From: Petrolisthes cinctipes
Lineage: Eukaryota; Arthropoda; Malacostraca; Decapoda; Porcellanidae
DNA length: 64,000 bases
Direction of reading: 5' to 3'
Assembly: GCA_033782935.1 (NCBI GenBank)
Contig: JAWQEG010001343.1
Span: 12,501-76,500, forward strand
The notes below the pieces were generated by a model. It worked only from the letters and a program-made list of their open reading frames with translations, searched no databases and was not told where the DNA came from. This document shows, piece after piece, positions 35,406-44,719 of the stretch (within the stretch, counting starts at the first letter, position 1; every line of letters begins with the position of its first letter). Made by a program: the position numbers and the translations under genes.

Positions 35406-36675
35406 CCTTCTGGCTTACATGCTGCAACCTCGCTCCAAAAGTCTGCAAAAATACAATACTGTAGTCTCTTAATTCTATGTGTAAGCCGCCAGTGAACTGC
35501 AGACTACTATACATATGTCTTCCAAATTTTGCCCAAAACAAAATTCGTTTAAAAGCCAAGAAACACCAATGGTAACTTGCCCACTTGAAACTGTGCTGGG
35601 AAAGAAGGAAGATATTTATGGACCCACATAGTAATTCAGATACTGTACTGTATGATGAGGTGTATGTACAATCTCCTTAAAAGATAGAATATTAAATGAC
35701 AAGAGGGGAGACTGGGAACTCAGGTAATTTCATAGTTTTATTTTAGAGTTTATTTATCGTACCTACCAGCTGATAACTGTACTGTAGTGACACTTCAATA
35801 TCTATCACAAGAAATTCTACATGTTTTTTTAATGTACAGTTAACAAAATCTATATCAGTATGGTAATAAAAGACTGGATAGTCCTACTTACCGACATTGA
35901 TGAACTCTGTCTGAATGCTTGCAAGAAGATGTTTCATAAATATTGAAGTTAACTATTAATACTTAATTGCTTTATATACTATCACAAATTCAAACTGTAC
36001 TGAACACCACTATATTATATCAGTAGCTTATATCTATGTATCTATATAGCTCTGACATTCTGAAGCTAACTCTCGTGTCACAATTTTTTTATGTTCTCTA
36101 AATGTCTTTCGGGCATACGTATGTGAGATTAGTGCTAAGGAAAGGGTGGTATCATTAACTTTCTTCATCTCTTAATTTGCATATCATAATATAGTGGTAG
36201 GAATTGAACGATGAAGAGAACCTTTCCTCAAAGTTATAGTTTAATTATACCACCCTAAGTTAAGTCTGGAGGGACACTTAAAATTACTATAGGTCCCAAA
36301 GGTAGGCAAAATGGGTAATATTGCGATTATCTGTAGCAGAAAACTACTGTTTTGGTTAGGTTGGATTAGATAGGGTTTGGTTTCCTTAATCAATATTCAG
36401 TGGAATTATCTTTTGAAAATGTATTCTTTGTTAGATATTTCAACCTTAAGATACAACTTATTTTTGTAGTGGAGGGACGAACTGCAGTCGAGCAGACATT
36501 GTTACCAAATCTCCTTGGTCAAATTATGAGAGGGCCTGTAGGCTTCTTTTAGCTACTTTCCACAAGAGCTATTTTATTTTTAAAGGTCCCAAAGCCCACT
36601 AGCCTAACGTTACCACTCTTTTACTAAATAATGATAAACAATGCTATAAGTGACCTGCAGATATAAGAATAAACG
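35406..36675. other. Intergenic upstream of CHURC1
   Basis: Should contain the CHURC1 promoter. No further gene or element can be delimited. Confidence 0.5.
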
Positions 36676-37015
36676 GTATTAGTACAGAAGTGGACCTGAA
36701 TTCAGCAGTGTTGCCAGATCCGGTTGGGTCCTAGTATTTTACCCCTGTCATTTATTGTACTTTATCACGATTATTTCCCGGTAGTTTGCCCAGGTTAGGT
36801 CCCGGTAGTCTGATGGGGTCTAGGTTAGGTTAGGTCAGGTCAGGTAAGGTCAGGCTAATTTCAAAATGCCCCATTTGAATATGCCCTATCTTGGAAACGG
36901 GGCATTTGAGGAAGAAAAACCATAGAAGAAAAGTGTCTTAGAATGGTCCAAAATAGTGGGTAATGACAGTAAAATATCTATTATACAGTAAGGTCCACTT
37001 CTGTACCTTTACCGA
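36676..37015. mobile_element. MITE-like element with TTAGG-type core, variant ends
   Basis: Ends GGTATTAGTACAGAAGTGGA and CCACTTCTGTACCTTTACC are inverted. The interior has GTGTTGCCAGATCCGG, CCCGGTAGTCTGATG, TCTAGGTTAGGTTAGGTCAG and CTAATTTCAAAATGCCCCAT, shared with the copies at 37764-38110, 38665-39008 and 60400-61400, but the ends differ. A partial copy of the other half lies at 37175-37330. Confidence 0.75.
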
Positions 37016-37763
37016 ATAAACATATAAGAGCAGCAGTTGTTCTTGTAAAAAATTACCGTAATAAGTTTTCTATTTCACGGCAAAATCTTGAGAGATTAGT
37101 TGTGCAGTACAGTACTCCAATTATGACCACATGAGTTTCTCCCCTTAAATTATCCACAAAAGATTCGGTAGTTATCTATTCTATTGATGTTTTCTATTAC
37201 GATATTTTTACCTTCTTTACCCATTAATATAATTTCTAACATTCTAAGACACTTTTCTTCCATGGCATTTTCTTCGGAAATGCCCCATTTCCAAGATAGG
37301 TCATATTCAAATGGGGCATTTTGAAATGGCAATAGTCTAGATAAATACCATCAATATTAATCCTACGGTAATGGTGGTGCAAAAGGTAAACAAATCCATT
37401 CACCACCATATTATAATTAACCTTATTATAATTAACCATATTATAATTTAACCTACTTAATATGACAATAAAGTCAGTAGGGTATGATTTCTGAGTTGAC
37501 AGGGCTTGTGGTGTCCTAGGAAAGTGGTCAAAGGGAACAGTAAATAAATTAAAATGTGATGTATACAACAACACGAGTCACACCCTCTGTTTGTTGTTAT
37601 TGCCACACAGTGTTGCCAGGTCTGTTTGGCGTAATTACTCCATCTTCAACATCACAATTTCCCATTTTTTCCTTAATAATTCACTGTTTATTTTTTAACA
37701 TTGACATCATTTTTTTTTTGGCATTTCGTCTGGTAGAAGTTTCCCCGTTTACTCTTGAACTAA
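37016..37763. other. Repeat fragments
   Basis: Contains a fragment of the GCCCCATTTG family at 37175-37330, and at about 37605-37760 a relative of the foldback at 9560-9720 (TGTTGCCAGGTCTG, CATTTCGTCTGGTAG). No gene. Confidence 0.65.
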
Positions 37764-38110
37764 TCGGTAAATATTGAATGAATTACCATTATTGGGTACG
37801 GTTTTTCTACCTTCATTACCTACTTATTCAGACCATTCTAAGACTATTTTCTTCTATGGCATTTTCTCCGCAAATGCCCCATTTACAAGATAAGTTAGGG
37901 CATATTCAAATGGGGCATTTTAAAATTAGCCTGACCTTACCTGACCTGACCTAACCTAACCTAGACCGCATCAGACTACCGGGACCTAACCTGGGCAGAC
38001 TACCGGGAAATAACCGTGGTAAAGTACAGAAAATTACCTGGGCAAAATACTGGGACCTAGCCGGATCTGGCAACACTGCTACAAAACGGTAATTCTTTCA
38101 ATAAACACCG
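37764..38110 (+). mobile_element. ~340-bp MITE, GGTAAATATTGAA ends
   Basis: Starts GGTAAATATTGAATGAATTA and ends GGTAATTCTTTCAATAAACA, an imperfect inverted pair of about 24 bp. The core has GCATTTTCTCCGCAAATGCC, CCTAACCTAACCTAGACC and ATCTGGCAACACTGC. Confidence 0.85.
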
Positions 38111-38664
38111 AATAAGCTTTATATAATTTCGCTGGACTTCAAATGGACTTTAAAATTCCCTAAAACATAGAGATATTCTCCTGCCAGCCTGCAGCCTGGG
38201 CCGGTATTCACAAAACATCTTAGAGTTTGGACTTGTTCGTATGTTTGCATTTCTGACCTCACCATAGTGTTTCAGGTTCATTTCGAAGCCGTGAATGGTT
38301 TTGTTATTCTATTTGTATGAGCTGTTGTTATGATTTCGAAGCAGTGTCGGGTACTAGTCCTCGCCATGAATGAATGCTTACGAATAACATTTTAAGTTAA
38401 GAGTGAACTTTGCTTTTGTGAATACGGGCCCTGCACCGTGCAACACTGTGAATCCCCCCACCCACCATGTATTTCAACCCTTATTGTCTTACTTATTTAA
38501 CGTTAGAAGGTGACTTGTGAATGTTATAATATTGTATTTGTTTATTTTGGTGATGGTGTTACCTGATTTAGTGCTTTCTTTCACGTATAATTGAGCATTC
38601 AACTAATTAATTGCCTTTAATTCTCACGCCACACAAACTACTTTTAAATTTTTCAGTGGCCGGT
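38111..38664. other. Intergenic, nothing recognised
   Basis: Sequence between two oppositely oriented copies of the GGTA-ended MITE; no coding signal. Confidence 0.5.
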
Positions 38665-39008
38665 GGGGTATTTATTGAAAGAATTACCGTTTTTTAGCAG
38701 TGTTGCCAGATCCGGCTTGGTCCCAGTACTGTGTCCCGGTCATTTTCTGTACTTTATCACGGTTATTTCCCGGTAGTTTGCCCAGGTTAGGTCCCGGTAG
38801 TCTGCCCAGGTTAGGTCCCGGTAGTCTGATGCGGTCTAGGTTAGGTTAGGTCAGGTAAGGTCAGGCTAATTTCAAAATGCCCCATTTGGAAATGGGGCAT
38901 TTGCGGAGAAAATGCCATAGAAGAAAATAGTCTTAGAATGGTCTAAATAAGTGGATAATGAAGGTAGAAAAACCGTACCCAATAACGGTAATTCATTCAA
39001 TATTTACC
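38665..39008 (-). mobile_element. ~340-bp MITE, GGTAAATATTGAA ends, inverted copy
   Basis: Same element as at 37764-38110 but reversed: it begins GGTATTTATTGAAAGAATTA and ends GGTAATTCATTCAATATTTA. Its right end is 18 bases from the proposed stop codon of the protease homolog. Confidence 0.85.
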
Positions 39009-39024
39009 GCCGGGGGCTGCCACT

Positions 39025-39030
39025 GTTTAT
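39025..39030 (-). terminator. AATAAA overlapping the proposed stop of the protease homolog
   Basis: On the minus strand the proposed last codons read CAC CAA TAA ACA; the TAA is part of AATAAA. Cleavage 15-25 bases on would fall at the edge of the adjacent MITE. Confidence 0.45.
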
Positions 39031-42000
39031 TGGTGAGAAATGAAACATACTGAAATTATCCCATGTGCCCGCATACAGACCACTCGTGTGGTCCTTGCGT
39101 GGCGACCACCAAAGCGCCCGTGGGTCCCTGGCCTTTGTGGCAGTGGCAAGTGGAGGCAGCGCTGTGGTGGACGATCAGCTGACATTGTTGACGGTCGTGT
39201 TGGTGGTGGACCCAGCTGGTTGTAGTTATCCACACTAGCTACGGTAAATGTTATTAACTGTGATATATTAATATGTCAAGGGGAGGAACACCCAGCCCTG
39301 CATGACTTCCAGTTTATTTAAGGAGCCATGTGATGGAACACACTACCTCACCGACATCCAGGATATGGATCGAGCTACCTGTGGTTGACACGAAAAAGTG
39401 GCCCAGGTGTGGGGTGTTGCAGCTGACAGCATCCCACCACCAATCAGTGGCAGCCACCGTACACTGAAAAGTGTACTGTACCTACCATCATATCGCGATG
39501 GCTACCGTTGAAAACGAACATATATAATAATTATGATCATTTAGCCTACGCAAGGTGGATATAGGTTAATAATAATTCTAGATTATCGGCTGTACTAACT
39601 GGCTTTATTAGGGGAACACAAGTGTATACAAAATTATATAAGTAAGGACATGGATTAAGAGGGTAATTTGTTTTAGTTGTCAGATGTTAAACAGACAATA
39701 AATAAGCCATCTGCTGTATGTGTTTGTGGCTACTGTGCGACAAACTATTGATAATTGTCTGTGAAACTGCATGGCTAAGCGTGTATGTGCGACGTGTTCG
39801 CAGGGTAAAGATATGTGCATGGCCAAGGAATATTCCTTGGCCATGGATATGTGTATAGCTTATCTTTACCTTGCGTGTGCATGTGTATGGTGTCAGTGTG
39901 CGTTGTGTGAGGCGAGAAAACTTAATCAGGGCACCATACACCTTCCTTTGTAACCCCGTATATTATTCATCTGTCCACTTATCCATGCACTGCTCCTAGC
40001 AAATGGTGCTTTTTCCAGAGACCTCCACGTTGCTGTCAATCCACGCTCTGTAATCTATTAAGGAGTACAAATTATACAGGGATGATTGTATAATATATTA
40101 CGGAAGGAAATTAATTAGAAACAAGGTGGCATGAACTAATTATAATTGTGTTTTCCCGCCATACTGTCACGCTTTAAGTGTTATAGTGTTAAATTATAGT
40201 GTTAAAACAAATATTAGCGTAATACTGTTTACATAATAAAATACACATACTATACACACACACACACACAAGAGGGAGGGAGTGTTGTGAAGGTTGTAAA
40301 CACGGTCAAGTACTACCTAGACCGTGGTTGTACACAAGACCAATAAGACTAACTTAGTCTTATTGGTCTTGGTTGTACAGTACTTACGGCTCAGGTTAAC
40401 GAAGTCGACACGGCTATCCTGCGAAGTAACACCAGCACAGTACTTTTCACTCATCATACTCACTCCTACCAGAGTCCATTTGCCTTTCATTTTCAGCATC
40501 CAGGGAGCGCCGTCGTCTCTCTATGAAGGGATATTGGACACATTAGGACGTAGGCTGCAATAATAATAATAATAATGATGATAATAGAGACTAAGTACAA
40601 GAGGTCGATATTACGCCTATAAAATCGAGTAACTAAGAGCATGTACAGTTGTGGACATATGATGCAGACACACTTCAAATGTTCTCAAGCATATGATTAT
40701 ACAGAATAGGACTTACACCACATTGTAGGTATTTATTGTCCAAGATGCTACAGGCTTGGTCATTCCTCAAGCGCCGTCCCTCGTCATGGAACCTCTCGTT
40801 GCACAAAGGACTGCGGAGAAACTGACCCTTCACCGTCCTCTGGGTTGGCCTTGTCCCCACTTCTGTTAAGGGAGAAGTACAATGTTGGCAAATCTGGAGC
40901 AACTGATTCCTCCAAACTATTCCAAGCAACAGAACACCATTATTTTTCTTCATCAGTGTAACAAAAGTGAATTACCCCCTTAAATAGGAGAAAATAGTAA
41001 TATAATAATAATAATAATGAAGTCCTACAACAATTTACCCTAAGCTGTCAAATTTAATCACTGTCTGCCACTTCCCAACATTGTAGGCTATATAATTATG
41101 TTTGATCAGATATCGCCACTGACTCAGATACAGAATTTTACAACAGTTCAGGGAACAGCTAGGACCAGATGATCAAAATTACTGGTGTTATGTTGCTTGG
41201 AATAGTTTGGTGGAAGCAGTTACTCCAGCAGATTTACCAACACTGTATTATCCCCTTATAAGGACCCTGTGACCGTGTATGAGACTTGGTGGCTTCTGAT
41301 TCCTGCTGACTATGCCACGAAACAAGCTCGACCTTCAATATTGTTGGTAAGTACGTATTTCGTGGCACAAATTGAAGGACTCGCTAGCCTCCAATTTTCT
41401 GACTACATCATGCACGGGGTCCCTTTAATTAATTAGGCTACAGGCTGTCTTACTCTTTGGGGAGGTTGTGACGTAAGGCTTAGTGTAGTACAAGTCTTTG
41501 CCACCAGGTTTCAGTGTACATATGGGAGCCACCACCTTCTCTTTCATCATTATGGGTTCCTTCATCTCGATCAGACCAACGTCGGCGTAATGATGGTCGC
41601 CTGTCATGATGATAAATGTTTGAAGAATGAGAAATGTTAGAAAAATAAAATAATGTTGAAGAAAAATAAATGTTAACAGAAAAGAATAATGTTAAAATAT
41701 AAAATGTGTGAAGAATAAAAATGTCAGAAGAATAAATGTTTGAAGAATGATAAATGTTAGAAAAATACAATAATGTTGAAGAAAAATAAATGTTAACAGA
41801 AAAGAATAATGTTAAAATATAAAATGTGTGAAGAATAAAAATGTCAGAAGAATAAATGTTTGAAGAATGATAAATGTTAGAAAAATACAATAATGTTGAA
41901 GAAAAATAAATGTTAACAGAAAAGAATAATGTTAAAATATAAAATGTGTGAAGAATAAAAATGTCAGAAGAATAAATGTTTGAAGAATGATAAATGTTAG

Positions 42001-42373
42001 AAAAATACAATAATGTTGAAAAATAATAAATGTTTGCAATGTCATATAATGTTAAAATATAAATGTCTGAAGAATAAATGTTAGAAGGATAAAATGTAAG
42101 AAGAATTTAAGTTTGAAAAAGAAATGTTATAATAGAATAAAAGGTTGGAAGAACAAATAAAAACAAATTAAAATCATCTTGTTGTTTTCGTTAGACAAGT
42201 GTAAAAACAAAAAAACAAAATGGTGAGAGCAGGCTGTTATCCTAATTAATCAAACCCACCTGGGCCAAACTGTGGGTGTGGAATGCCCCGTAACGCTTTG
42301 TAATGTCGACCGTCATTCGTCAACACATCGATATCTGATTCGACGACTCTCCCTGAAGTAACTGCAGCCCTGT

Positions 42374-42404
<31 letters not shown>

Positions 42405-42782
42405 GGAGGAACATTTTGATAATTATATAAAGGGGGGGGGGTTAAGGGGGTAATTCACTTTTGTTACATCGGAGTGCCTTAATTGATTCCTCCAAAGTAT
42501 GCCAGAAAACAGCAGGACCAGATGAACAAATATAAGGGTGTTCTGTTGCTTGGAATAGTTTGGAGGATTCAGTTGCTCCAAATTTACCAACACAAAATTT
42601 CCCCCTTAATTAATTCACTTCTGTTACATTGGTCGAGCGCCTTAATTGATTCCTCCAAAGTATGCCAGGACACAGGACCTCAGATGAAAAAAAATGATGC
42701 TGTTCTGTTGCTTGTATGGAATAGTTTGGAGGAATAATTTGTTCCAGATTAACTAACACTATACTACCCCCTTAATAATGAG

Positions 42783-42821
<39 letters not shown>

Positions 42822-42843
42822 TCTGACACACACACACACTATA

Positions 42844-42896
<53 letters not shown>

Positions 42897-44398
42897 ACCA
42901 AAACGATTGATTGTACTGTTCCTAGCAAATGAAACCAGGGGTCATAATTATATATATGCTGCCTCAGCCTCTACACACCTGAATTCAATGGGTGTCTGTA
43001 TGCGTGATATATTGCCGTGAGGGATGAACGCTTGATGATTTTACAAGTTACAGGAAAAGCTTAATTATAGGTGTACAGTGCGCAGGCGGTTGAGGATACA
43101 GAACATAAATTCTATAAAGTGTGCAATCTGATGTAAATGGAGGAGCTTACAGTCTGACATGAACAACTAAGCTTACAGTGCACAGTCTGATATAAACGAA
43201 AAAAGGAGCTTACAATGTGCAATCTGACATGAACAACTGAGCTTACAGTGCGTAGTCTGCCATGAACGAAAGAAGGGGCTTACAGTGCGCATTCTGCCGT
43301 GGTAACAAGCCAGCTGGAGGCAATGATGGTGGCGACACACTGGTGATGGTCTAACGTGATGAGGACAGTCCATGGAAAGCGAACACTCACATCTTCAGTA
43401 AAGCCTTTGTTGTCATCTTCACCAACAGTAGGCCTCACCAAGGGGTCACCTGATGTCAACAAGGGGTTACGTGGTGTCAACAAGGGGTTACGTGGTCTCA
43501 ACAAGGGGTCGAGTGATCTCAACAAGGTGTTGCGTTGTCTCCTGGTACACTCGCAATCCAAAATATGTATCCAGGCTTGCTTCGAATAGCCTGATCGAGT
43601 ATTAAGCTAGTTCAAGCAAATATGAAACAGGATAAGCGTTATAATTGGTTCACTAGTATGTCAAATGATTCGAAACTTCAACAAGACCTGGATACAAATT
43701 TTGGATTGCGAGTGTACAGTCGGCGGCAAAAGTCCTGTCGCCTCACTTGCTTCACCGAGGCACGCAATGTTCATAGACTCGAGATTATTTGGTGTAGAAA
43801 ACATGCGTATTTCTCGAGTCCATGAACACTGTGCGTCTTGGTGAAGCAGGTGAGGCGACACGACTTCTGCCGCCGACTGTACATACCATCTTCATTTAGT
43901 GCCAAAATAATCGTATAAATTAATTCAGGTATGTTCAGACAGGGTCCAGTGTGTTCTGATAGGTAAGTAATAAACTGTACAATTAAACGGCAGTTTCTGG
44001 AAACAGTTACAAGTGTAATGATAATGATAACAATAATATAACAATAATATGAATATGATAAGGGGGACAACTATTATACAGAGAACAGCAATTGAGTCAT
44101 TCTAAAGTGACACACAATACTTACGAATTGCTGGTGGATACTTGTAGGAATAAAAGTTTTTGAGAAAGTCCGGACTGTATTTGGGGTTCTTGGGAGGATA
44201 GATGATGTTCGTGGAGGTGTGGTGCGGGAAGGAAAGGTTGTCATCGTTGTCATTCATGATCGAGTCTCTAGCAATATTAATATCCTGGTGGGATGGTGGA
44301 CTTATAGAGGTGGGGTCGTCATCTTGCGAATGAGAGCCAGGGAACGTCACCAACAACAGAACCCATATTTGCCAAGTCCTCGAGGAGCCAGTTTCCAT
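39027..44398 (-). CDS. Secreted serine protease homolog, inactive
   Basis: Seven exons: 44398-44125, 43449-43284, 42369-42260, 41600-41454, 40862-40717, 40520-40388, 39238-39027 (TAA). Every junction phase agrees; 395 residues. Residues 1-25 form a signal peptide (WVLLLVTFPG); a low-complexity region follows with no visible clip domain. The trypsin fold starts near F-P-W-T-V-L-I. WLVTTAEC replaces W-V-L-T-A-A-H-C: catalytic His is Glu144. HHYADVGLIEMKEP keeps the Asp (190). CGRDDGAPW replaces C-x-G-D-S-G-G-P: catalytic Ser is Asp284. The paired cysteines (C42/58, 168/182, 191/220 in chymotrypsin numbering) are kept, so the fold is maintained without activity. Such homologs act in arthropod blood as cofactors in prophenoloxidase activation, adhesion or antimicrobial binding; which applies is unknown. 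The last exon (PSVDNYNQLGPPPTRPS...) is the least certain; without it the frame runs past the GTAAGT donor to a stop at 40317. Exon 2's acceptor at 43450 was chosen by phase. Confidence 0.85.
39818..39845. repeat. 28-bp perfect palindrome
   Basis: CATGGCCAAGGAAT followed directly by its reverse complement, without a loop, within the last intron of the protease homolog; weaker pairing continues outwards (GGTAAAGATA / TATCTTTACC). A diverged relative, ATGGCCAAGGAATACC...GGCCAT, is at 45561-45588. Confidence 0.85.
40336..40370. repeat. 17-bp-arm hairpin beside a splice donor
   Basis: AAGACCAATAAGACTAA, one base, then its exact complement. It begins about 11 bases inside the intron after the donor at 40387 of protease-homolog exon 6. 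Confidence 0.9.
40866..40980. mobile_element. TTAA-ended MITE, copy abutting an exon
   Basis: Ends TTAAGGGAGAAGTACAATGT and GTGAATTACCCCCTTAA, with the family interior ATCTGGAGCAACTGATTCCT and CCAAACTATTCCAAGCAACA. It ends 4 bases from exon 5 of the protease homolog and supplies its polypyrimidine tract. Diverged copies: 41130-41275, 42442-42775, 49258-49435, 60255-60370. Confidence 0.8.
41603..42080. repeat. 120-bp tandem repeat, about 3.8 copies
   Basis: Nearly identical 120-bp units (AATGTTTGAAGAATGATAAA, AATACAATAATGTTGAAGAA, TTAACAGAAAAGAATAATG, AAAATGTGTGAAGAATAAAA), the outermost diverged. It starts three bases from the acceptor of protease-homolog exon 4. A minus-strand frame runs through it only because the unit length divides by three. 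Confidence 0.95.
42442..42775. mobile_element. Two TTAA-ended MITEs head to tail
   Basis: First copy 42442-42609: TTAAGGGGGTAATTCACTTT to TTTCCCCCTTAA; second copy continues from the shared TTAATTAATTCACTTCTG to ATACTACCCCCTTAA at 42775. Each interior folds on AATTGATTCCTCCAAAGTAT and GGAATAGTTTGGAGGA. TTAA ends suggest a piggyBac-type target preference (inference). Confidence 0.8.
42786..42893. repeat. (CT)n microsatellite pair
   Basis: CT runs at 42788-42818 and 42847-42893 separated by a short CA run, in intron 2 of the protease homolog. Confidence 0.95.
43110..43300 (-). repeat. Tandem array of exon 2 end plus donor (protease homolog)
   Basis: On the plus strand GCTTACAGTGCGCATTCTGC, the complement of exon 2's last bases and its GTAAGC donor, recurs as GCTTACAGTGCGTAGTCTGC, GCTTACAATGTGCAATCTGA, GCTTACAGTGCACAGTCTGA and GCTTACAGTCTGACATGAAC at 25-45-base intervals. 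Each copy keeps GTAAGC on the minus strand. Confidence 0.9.
43440..43545. repeat. 21-bp minisatellite across exon 2 acceptor
   Basis: Five units of AACAAGGGGTTACGTGGTGTC and variants. The proposed acceptor of exon 2 lies in one unit (CATCAG|GTGACC on the minus strand), and the frame stays open through the whole array. Confidence 0.85.
43548..43714. mobile_element. 167-bp MITE, CACTCGCAATCC family
   Basis: Ends CACTCGCAATCCAAAATATG and CAAATTTTGGATTGCGAGTG, TA at 43546-43547 and 43715-43716. A one-sided relative ends at about 44996 (GGGTCGTGACTGTACA). Confidence 0.85.
43717..43879. mobile_element. 163-bp MITE, CGGCGGCAAAAGT family
   Basis: Ends CAGTCGGCGGCAAAAGTCCT and CTTCTGCCGCCGACTG; TA on both sides, the left one shared with the element at 43548-43714. 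Same family as 25194-25346. Confidence 0.9.
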
Positions 44399-44715
44399 CG
44401 TTGTCTATAATGCAGAAACCATATGAGAGTAGATACAAGAAAATTAGGCCCACTAGATTTAAATTTCTTATACAAGAGTTAAAGGAGCACCACCGACAGA
44501 ACCCTTATTTGCAAAGTCCTCCTCGAGCCAGGTTCCATCACAGTCTATAATTAATAAACCAAATTGAAGTAGATACAAGAATGATTAACGGATGGAAGAA
44601 GACCGCCCTAGGCCTGGAAGACCCTGTAAATTTAGGGAACACCACCACTACCAACAACAGAACCCATTTGCTTAGTCCTCGAGGAGCAGTCCAGGAGGCC
44701 TCAACCGGTCTGCTT
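44330..44715 (-). repeat. Three tandem copies of a signal-peptide exon start
   Basis: The protease-homolog start region (ATGG-A-A-C-T-G-G-C-T-C-C... through TTGTTGTTGGTGACGTTCCC, minus strand) recurs at about 44485-44540 and 44636-44710. The middle copy still has an ATG and 19 open codons (MEPGSRRTLQIRVLSVVLL) before a stop; the outer copy reads through TAPRGLSKWVLLLVVVVFP without a matching ATG. Only the innermost leads to the gene. Confidence 0.85.
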
Positions 44716-44719
44716 TCAC

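Noticed and set aside
36830..36850. Internal telomere or chromosome-end junction from TTAGG runs
   Set aside because: Runs are only two or three units and belong to the core of a dispersed element.
40317..40387. Hydrophobic C-terminal tail as a membrane or GPI anchor of the protease homolog
   Set aside because: A strong GTAAGTA donor precedes it and the tail is encoded by a perfect hairpin; splicing on is more likely, though not proven.
41480..42010. 176-codon minus-strand frame with repeated N-I-Y-H-S-S-N-I-Y words
   Set aside because: Produced by the 120-bp tandem array and joined out of frame to exon 4 of the protease homolog.
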